DNA of 64,000 nucleotides from Russula earlei (taxonomy: Eukaryota > Basidiomycota > Agaricomycetes > Russulales > Russulaceae): the NCBI GenBank assembly GCA_025769875.1, contig JAGFNK010000070.1, positions 93,712 through 157,711 on the forward strand, given 5' to 3'. Under the pieces are notes generated by a model. That model saw nothing but the letters and a program-made list of their open reading frames with translations. It made no database searches and was not told the origin of the DNA. Of the stretch, positions 57,911-64,000 are shown one piece after another (within the stretch, counting starts at the first letter, position 1; the number at the start of each line of letters is the position of its first letter). A program made the translations under genes and the position numbers.

Positions 57911-59107
57911 TGGGCTCTCCTTGGTACAAGTTAATTTCCAATGGATTATCTGATCCTTGAGTGTTCAATCCTCGGGCACGCACAGAGCGTCCTCCTCGAA
58001 AAGCAGTGGAGTTGTATAGGTGGAAAAGGTTGTCGAATTCTCTTGCTGCTTTGACAAGGGCTGCAAGCGTAGTTGGTGTTGGTGTGATTCCCAGTATTTT
58101 CTGATGTAAGGCCGGGTTGATGTTCTTCCTAAATGCGTACATCTTTGTTCTTTCATCGGTGGTAGCTCGTGATGCGTGGTGCGACCATTTCTGATACCAT
58201 TCATTAAATGGTAGTTTTCCTTGATAATAGGTGTGCATGGTATTAGCGGAGGCCAACTCTGCTTCTGCAGGGATAAAATGATCGGCAAAGGCTTTCTTGA
58301 AGTCGTCCCATGACCCATAGTCTGCTACAGGTACGAGCCATAGCCTTGGTGGTTTGTTCTCTAGCCCACGCTCCAGGCGGGTGTTCCTACTTTAAAGTGG
58401 GTCAGTGCAGCGGCAACTTTCTTGCTTTCATCTGTAAAGGAGTCGCCATTGATGTAATAATAATTGGCCAAAGCTGCCCAAAAGGCTTCTGCGTTATCAG
58501 CCTTTCCGTCAAAGGGTTCTGGTGCTGTTCCGACAAGGCGTGGATTGCTTGACATGGTGGGATTCTGAGTTGTTGTAGCTGTAACAATAGGTGGGGCTGA
58601 ACCTTGTAGTTGGATTCTAGTTGGAGTGAGCGTTCGAGGGACTGCTTGTGGTACGTTGCTAGTTGTATGAGGAGTAGGTTGTTGGGTATTACGCCGAGTA
58701 GAAGGTCCTGGAGTGGTGCTTCGAGTGCTCTGAGCAGTTCCTAGGATAGCGGTAACTTCTTGAGGTGTTCTGGCTGAGAAATCGACTTCTCGATTGTTAT
58801 AGTAAACCCAATGTCTTCTAGAACGGCTCCACTTGACTGGTCTGTCTAGGAAGAGGCCTGTGTAGTTATAGGGGTTGAAGTCTTGAACGTTTTCTGCTCC
58901 TGGGGCTGCCGCTTTAAGTTGTTCGGTGGTAACTTCGTCGTTATCGTCTTCGTATAACCAAGTGTCAGAAAGATTTCCGTGGTTGATAATAGGTGTGCCT
59001 GCAAATTTTCCTCGGTAACAGTGATCTTGGGTGTCGTAACTGAGGTTTTCAAATAGGAGTGGGATTAGATTTTCTTCTTCGTCAGTGATGTCCCTCCTAG
59101 TGCTCAT
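57708..59107 (-). pseudogene. Element A gag, broken by small frameshifts
   Basis: The N-terminal part starts at 59105-59107 (MSTRRDITDEEENLIPLLFE) and includes a Pro/Thr-rich linker and the capsid start (PRLVGTAPEPFDGKADNAEA). Frame shifts near 58.37 and 58.34 kb separate it from the rest of the capsid, which reads on as DYGSWDDFKKAF, HTYYQGKLPFNEWYQKWSHH and LAALVKAAREFDNLFHLY. The C-terminus has one CCHC knuckle (NNLCYYCGKKNHMANQC) and ends NSQSYNHPR. Gag is of the gypsy retrotransposon (PEG10-like) type. Confidence 0.85.
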
Positions 59108-59111
59108 AGAT

Positions 59112-60416
59112 CTAGACGACTGTTATAGTCCAATGGCCGTTGTTCCAAGGATATGCAATGGTGTAGGCTGGCTTTAGTCGAATGGTATCGGGTCTTCCTT
59201 GATGTTTTCTTAATTGGATTCGGGAGTATTCTTCAGTAATGCTGCTTTGTGTTAGAACTACTCGGGTTTTCCACAGATATCCTTCAAATTCTGCTGGAGA
59301 GATGGCAAAGTCACTTATTTCCTTGGTGGGGTGCTTGTAAACTATAAAGTGTGTCAGTCGTTGATGCCAAGCTTGGGTACAATAATTCTTGAATTCAATT
59401 AACTCTCTCCTTGAACGCGTAGGTAGGTTTAATGCTAAGAAGGATTGTTCTGGTAGATAACAGTGTAAATCAGTATTCCTAAGATCGGCACTATCAGGGG
59501 ATTCAACAAGGGGTGATGCAAAGGGTTGGATAGGTATGACAGGGGTAGGAATACGATTGGTAAACAAGGGTACGTAGGCGTCAGGAGGGGTAGGAGGTAA
59601 TGGTCTTTCAACAAGAAATCCTCTTGCGTTGGGAACTGTTTCTCTCTCAGGGGGTCGTTGGGATGACGCGCGTCTCCTGTGTCGAGGAGCCAGATTTATC
59701 GAATGGGGAGGATGGTAATCGCCTGGCGTCCACAAGGTAATTCCGTCAGGAGTAGGAGGTGTGTCTGGTCGAAAGTTGCACGTGCAATACTCTGTTTTGC
59801 AGTTACACCTTGCTGTCCACGGATTTGACTCAGTATCTTCTGTGCTGGCAGACCAACGTTCTTGGCTAGTTGGGACAGTGGTCTGAATCGGTGTGAGGGG
59901 TCGAGGGGCGAGACTTGAGGCTTCTAGGATTGCTGGGACAGAATAGTACGCAGGGGGACCAGTATATGAGGCGTCTGGGCTGGTAATTGCCCAAGGTTGA
60001 TTATAGTCTGCGTCGTACAACCACGAGTTAGTTTCCCAATCGAAGGTGTTGTGTATTCCTGGTACAACCGCAAGTTGGACGTAAGATTGGTTTTCCCTTT
60101 GTATTCTGTTGAGACGTAGGTGGTAGAACTGGACAGTGAGACGATAGTAGCTGATGTATGTCCAAGCTAAGTAGAACAAGCGGTATCCTGTTCTCAAGGA
60201 GTGGATAATGATGTGGTGGCGTGGTTGAATGACTCTGGTCCAGAGGTTTAATTCACTGGTGCGTAAGGATTGGTAGTCAACTGGTTGTCCTTGGATGTTC
60301 TTCGCTTGAGCAAGGTGCCAATATAATAGTTGTTGTCGTGCTGGTGGTAGAAGTCGACTAAGGGTTTCAAGGTATAGTGCGTGTTCGTCGTGGCTTAAGA
60401 GTTGTCCAAAAGGCAA
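59112..60416 (-). CDS. Element A ORF2, 434 residues, unknown function
   Basis: This intact sense ORF lies between the 5' LTR and gag, and its stop is only a few bases before the gag ATG. It begins MPFGQLLSHDEHALYLETL. The first 150 residues are helical and aromatic (RLLPPARQQLLYWHLAQAK, YRLFYLAWTYISYYRL). The middle is Pro/Thr-rich with a cysteine cluster (RCNCKTEYCTCNF). The C-terminal 110 residues look folded (LIEFKNYCTQAWHQRLTHFI, AISPAEFEGYLWKTRVVL) and end NNGHWTITVV. I recognise no family. Its length, intact frame and position suggest it is kept by selection on the element. Confidence 0.7.
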   Translation of the reverse strand: MPFGQLLSHDEHALYLETLSRLLPPARQQLLYWHLAQAKNIQGQPVDYQSLRTSELNLWTRVIQPRHHIIIHSLRTGYRLFYLAWTYISYYRLTVQFYHLRLNRIQRENQSYVQLAVVPGIHNTFDWETNSWLYDADYNQPWAITSPDASYTGPPAYYSVPAILEASSLAPRPLTPIQTTVPTSQERWSASTEDTESNPWTARCNCKTEYCTCNFRPDTPPTPDGITLWTPGDYHPPHSINLAPRHRRRASSQRPPERETVPNARGFLVERPLPPTPPDAYVPLFTNRIPTPVIPIQPFASPLVESPDSADLRNTDLHCYLPEQSFLALNLPTRSRRELIEFKNYCTQAWHQRLTHFIVYKHPTKEISDFAISPAEFEGYLWKTRVVLTQSSITEEYSRIQLRKHQGRPDTIRLKPAYTIAYPWNNGHWTITVV

Positions 60417-60688
60417 GACTTCAAGGAACTCTTTAACAATAAGGATGGGGGAAGTCCTTCGTGAGGTGGTTCAACTTCCTGGTACGTCGTGTAAGTTGGT
60501 TAAAGTGGTGACAGGGAATGCGACGGAGGTCCAAGTTCGATAATGATTTAGAGTTTAAGACTGTGTCGAGTGATAGCGTCTTCTTCTTCGTCTTCTTCTA
60601 AGGCGTATTCTCGTGGCACTTTAGTTAAAACAAGAAAAGGATCTTTATTTGATCTTTATTGAAGCGTTACAAGGGTGGTTCTTACTTT
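60417..60688. other. Spacer between element A ORF1 and ORF2
   Basis: This 272-bp stretch lacks an ORF of note. A purine/pyrimidine biased tract (ttcttcttcg-type repeats near 60580) lies in it. It may hold a splice or reinitiation signal, but nothing specific is seen. Confidence 0.4.
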
Positions 60689-61670
60689 TTAAGAACCGTG
60701 CGCAAGATCTATGGTTTCGAGCTGGTACCTCTCAATTATTTCGAGAGGGTTAAGGGGAATACGAGGCGTAAAGCAAAAGCGAAGTAGCTGGGGGTTAAAG
60801 CGGATGGTGTCGACTGTATAAGTCGAATAGTGACGTAGGGACACGCGGTTACTGTTCTCCTCGAAGTGTAAGTAGCCGTATGCGAAAGCGAGACGTCCGT
60901 CCAAGAAGTCGTGTACGATAGATAAGCAAAACGAGCCCTCGTAAGCAGGGCGGTAAATAGCAGGCAAGGTAAGTAGTTTCCTAAATAACGAGGTGTTAAA
61001 AATGTAAGCGATGCGTCCGAGGGGAAAGTCAGCGTCCGGGGCGTATATCCCGACGTTGGAGCAGATGCCGAAGGGGGTGAGATTGTACTGGGTGGCAAGG
61101 GCAGTGTTGGAGGGTTCTACCGCAAAAGTGTGGACGATGCGTGCACGAAAGGCGGTAGTGAAGGTGTCTGTGAATGCGCGACGAGCTAACTGGTCTGAGG
61201 TAGGGATGCGTCCAAGGTAGTCTTGATGATTCAAGTCGTGGAGGGGACGCCACTGCTCCTGGCGACGATTGGTGGTAGGGAGGACGAAGTACTGGTGCGG
61301 ATGGAAGCGAAATACTGTGCAAGGGGGGACGGTCGAGGAAGCCTTCAGGTAAGGGAGGACGGTCCGCTTGCTGTTGCTCGTTCTGCGCTGGAGGGGGAGT
61401 GCCGACAGGGACAAAGTTGTCTGGGATAGGCTGGACAGTGGTAGGAGACGATGGGGGAGCCGTTGGGGAGTACAAGAGGCTGAGGGGTGAGGATGTGTCG
61501 ACCGGGTCGATGTCTTCAGTGAGGATGCGAAGGGCGGTGCGTGGAGTAGGGCTTGCAGAGGAGAAGGGAGACGCAAGGGAGGTATTGACCAAGAGTGGGG
61601 GAGTTGGGAGTAGGACACTTGAGCGTTGGCTGGTCAATACAAGGATGATGAGAGACTGTCCAGATGTCAA
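60689..61670 (-). CDS. Element A ORF1, unknown function, possibly frameshifted
   Basis: The downstream frame (stop at 60689) has a folded-looking region (TVFRFHPHQYFVLPTTNRRQ, GRIPTSDQLARRAFTDTFTT, LGRIAYIFNTSLFRKLLTLP, RFCFTPRIPLNPLEIIERY). The most protein-like N-terminal half sits in another frame from 61670 (ALRILTEDIDPVDTSSPL, TTVQPIPDNFVPVGTPPPAQ, DRPPLPEGFLDRPPL). This suggests one protein of about 310-325 residues with a small shift near 61.33 kb. No known domain is recognised. It lies directly behind the 5' LTR and primer-binding region. Confidence 0.55.
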
Positions 61671-62494
61671 GACACGTACTGCTGATCACTAGGACTCAGG
61701 AGCAGGTGGGCAAGGGTCGGAACAGATGGATACGCGGCGAAGGCGGCGTTGAACAAGAGGACGAGCCAAACGACGAGGAGGTACCAGATGGGGACTGGTA
61801 GGTGTTGCAAGAGGCAGAGGCGAAGGCTGGAGGCCAGTGCAGCGAGGGGACTTTAAACAAGGCGGTCGTTGAAGAGTACCTTGGAAGCGAGGGGAAGTCT
61901 TTAGACTGAGCGGTCGCAGGGGAGTACCCAGGAAGATGAGAGTATCACAAATGGACAGTCTGACGACTGCCATGCTTCATTGGGGCTTATATACAGTGTA
62001 CAGGGTCGATTACAAAGCACTGGGACTATTCTAGACTCTTTGGTACCATCCAATAGGACTACAGAGGCATAAACTTGCTTGTGTCAACTTTCAGGCTTAC
62101 TGAGCGCATTACTGATCATTGTGGAGCGATGACATCATTATGATGTCACTGTGGAGCGCTTAGTGAGCCTATGAGGTCACTGTGGAGTCGCTCAGTCAGC
62201 CATGATGTCATTGGAGCCTTGATGACGTCAGATGATTTATGCAACAGTTTCTAAGAGTTTGTGCCGCTGTTTCGGGTCCATGGTGGCTGAGTGGCCATGT
62301 GGCTGCCACGCGATGATTACCCGATTAGGAAACTGGTGCCTGGTCGTGTTATAGTGCCTTTGCAATAGCAATATCTTGTACCGCAGGAGGGATAGCCCAG
62401 AAAATGGAAGGGAGTCGGCAATGCAAAGTGAGAGAGGTTTTTCTTGAGTAAAATAGGACAATCTTCGGCCAGGACTTGGCCTTGGTTCGTAACA
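61665..62494 (-). repeat. Element A 5' LTR
   Basis: The 830-bp partner of 52799-53627 starts tgtcaagacacgtactgctg and ends ggttcgtaaca. The internal side (minus strand) continues tctggacagtctctcatc, a candidate primer-binding region. Confidence 0.92.
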
Positions 62495-62684
62495 GCTAGT
62501 CTAAGGAGGAGAGCTCCTCTCATGGTGATTGAAGTCAGAAGAAAAGCCTAAGGCTTATTCTCTTCAGCAGGACAGTTTATATACTATATCAAATAGTATC
62601 GTAAAACAAGTCAGTGGTGAGGTGATAGGGGGCTGGGCATGATGAAGAGTCATTGTAAACACAAGTTAACCAGGCAAGTCATAA
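62495..62684. other. Short segment between element A and family-A LTR copy 3
   Basis: No ORF is present. A short stretch (aaggaggagagctcctctca, 62506-62525) resembles part of the element B LTR near 50310-50335. The segment may be a remnant of a B-like LTR rather than of the interrupted integrase. Confidence 0.4.
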
Positions 62685-64000
62685 TGTTATGATCTACCCC
62701 TCTTTTGGGTTCATCATTTACCCTTGTCTCATTTACTATTGTTCTCTACTTTCACCCCTGTTCCCTTGGTTACCTTCATCCTTGATACTGATGAACTCTT
62801 ATTGTTTACTTGTATTGTTTCATCCCTTGTTTGACCCCCTTTTGCCATTGGTTCACCCTTGTCTATTGTTCTGCATATGGTACTGTACAGCCTCACTACA
62901 TACAGTATTTGTCAAGACACATACTGCTGATCACTAAGGACTCAGGAGCAGGTGGGCAAGGGTCGGAACAGATGGTACGCGGCGTAAGCGGCGTTGAACA
63001 GGAGGACGAGCCAAATGACGAGGAGGGTACAGATGGGGACTGGTACTGTGTTGCAGAAGACAGAGGCGAAGAGTAGAGGCCAGTGCAGTGAGGGACTTTA
63101 AACAAGGCAGGTCGTTGAAGAGTACCTTGAGACAGAGGGAGGACTTTAGACTGAGTGGTCGCAGGGGAGTACCCAGGAAGATGAGAGTATCACAAATGGA
63201 CAGTCTGATGACTGCCATGCTTCATTGGGGCTTATATACAGTGTACAGGGTCGATTACAAAGAACTGGAACTATTCTAGACCCTTTGGTACCATCCAATA
63301 GGACTACAGAGGCATAAACTTGCTTGTGTCAAGTTTCAGGCTTACTGAGCGTATTACTGATCATTGTGGAGCGATGACATCATTATGATGTCACTGTGGA
63401 GCGCTTAGTGAGCCTATGAGGTCACTGTGGAGTCGCTCAGTCAGCCATGATGTCATTGGAGCCTTGATGACATCAGATGAGTTATGCAACAGTTTCTAAG
63501 AGTTTGTGCCGCTGTTTCGGGTTCTTGGTGGCTGGGTGACCATGTGGCTGCCACGCGATGATTACCTGATTAGGAAACTGGTGCCTGGTCGTGTATAGTG
63601 CCTTTGCAATAGCGATATCTTGTACCGCAGGAGGGGAAGCCCAGAAAATGGAAGGGAGTTGGCAATGCAAGTGAGAGAGGTCTCTCTTGAGTGAAATAGG
63701 ATAATCTATGCCAGGACCTGGCCTTGGTTCGTAAACAGTATTTAAGCACCTGTAGAAGCTGGGGAATGCCCCAAGCTTAGCTTTGTCCCATTTCCTGTCA
63801 CATCCCTTGCCCTGTATAACTCTCTCAAACACAACTTGCTTGTGCTGGCTTACACTCTGCTTGACCTGAGCACACCTCAAGGAACCCTTGTGTTCTCTCT
63901 TCCATCCTCTGCCTCTCTCTCAGGTCCTCCTCTTCTGTGAAACCAGGAGATCAAACTCTGTCTGTGGGCTGAGTCATCAATCTGACTTAGTCTTGAGACA
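62685..64000 (+). repeat. Family-A LTR copy 3, split by an element A LTR, right end outside window
   Basis: It starts tgttatgatctacccctctt, matches copies 1 and 2, is interrupted at 62909/63738, and continues with taagcacctgtagaagctgg to the window end without reaching the gccgtaaca terminus. Whether it is solo or part of a full element cannot be seen. Confidence 0.88.
62910..63737 (-). repeat. Solo LTR of element A
   Basis: The 828-bp copy runs from tgtcaagacacatactgctg to ggttcgtaaaca. The 5-bp duplication GTATT is at 62905-62909 and 63738-63742. It is more diverged from the two element A LTRs than they are from each other, so it is an older insertion. Confidence 0.92.

Larger units (their letters stand above)
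52799..62494 (-). mobile_element. Ty3/gypsy chromodomain retrotransposon, element A, with two extra 5' ORFs
   Basis: Two LTRs of about 830 bp (52799-53627 and 61665-62494) enclose 8 kb. On the minus strand the order is 5' LTR, ORF1 (about 61.67-60.69 kb), ORF2 (60416-59112), gag (59107-57708), protease, RT/RNase H, integrase with chromodomain, a purine-rich tract next to the 3' LTR, and 3' LTR. By eye the LTRs differ at only about a dozen places, so the insertion is young. Coding breaks are few: gag frameshifts near 58.35 kb, an in-frame stop at 57596-57598, and single-base shifts near 57.32 and 55.53 kb. The outer flanks (AACAG and GCTAG) do not match. Confidence 0.92.

Overview
The window reads as nuclear DNA of a filamentous basidiomycete. 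Genes carry many introns of about 40-100 nt, and the proteins are typical Agaricomycete orthologues. The retroelement load and protein style would fit the Rhizoctonia/Ceratobasidium group, but that is an impression and not a proof.

Positions 1 to about 37.6 kb form a gene-dense compartment. In order it holds: the 3' part of THI6 (+); a PHYHD1-type phytanoyl-CoA dioxygenase (-); an F-box protein (+); a Rap1-like telomere protein with one BRCT and three Myb-type repeats (-); CDC24 (+); a GH63 family hydrolase (-); a RhoGAP (-); a mitochondrial carrier resembling yeast YPR011C (-); an RGG-box protein (-); a BTB/POZ protein (+); a GCP6-type gamma-tubulin complex protein (+); CDC6 (-); SPO11 (-); and DBF4 (+). 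Two themes stand out. One is Rho/Cdc42 signalling, with a GEF and a GAP about 5 kb apart. The other is a replication/meiosis block, CDC6-SPO11-DBF4, in which SPO11 and DBF4 share a 361-bp divergent promoter with two ACGCGT (MluI cell-cycle box) sites.

Positions about 38.1 to 64 kb hold no recognisable host gene. This is a transposon graveyard whose nesting can be read from target-site duplications (TSDs). A degenerate Ty1/copia element (41148-49963, TSD CATAT) lies inside an older fragment of a Ty3/gypsy element, called element B here. The copia is itself cut by three solo LTRs with TSDs TATAG, AATGG and ACCAA. A terminal-inverted-repeat (TIR) element contains a solo LTR of family A, and a shorter relative of that TIR element sits inside another family-A LTR, so the two families nest in each other. 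From 50.0 kb there is a second element B copy on the minus strand (LTR, a 3' ORF followed by a CCHC knuckle, integrase C-terminus with chromodomain). Its integrase is interrupted by a fairly complete chromodomain Ty3/gypsy element, called element A (52799-62494). Element A has two extra sense ORFs of unknown function between its 5' LTR and gag, and a pol broken by a stop and small frameshifts. The last 1.3 kb is a family-A LTR split by a solo element A LTR (TSD GTATT).

Exon boundaries were worked out by hand from splice signals and family conservation. They are detailed for THI6, PHYHD1, CDC24 and BTB and approximate elsewhere.
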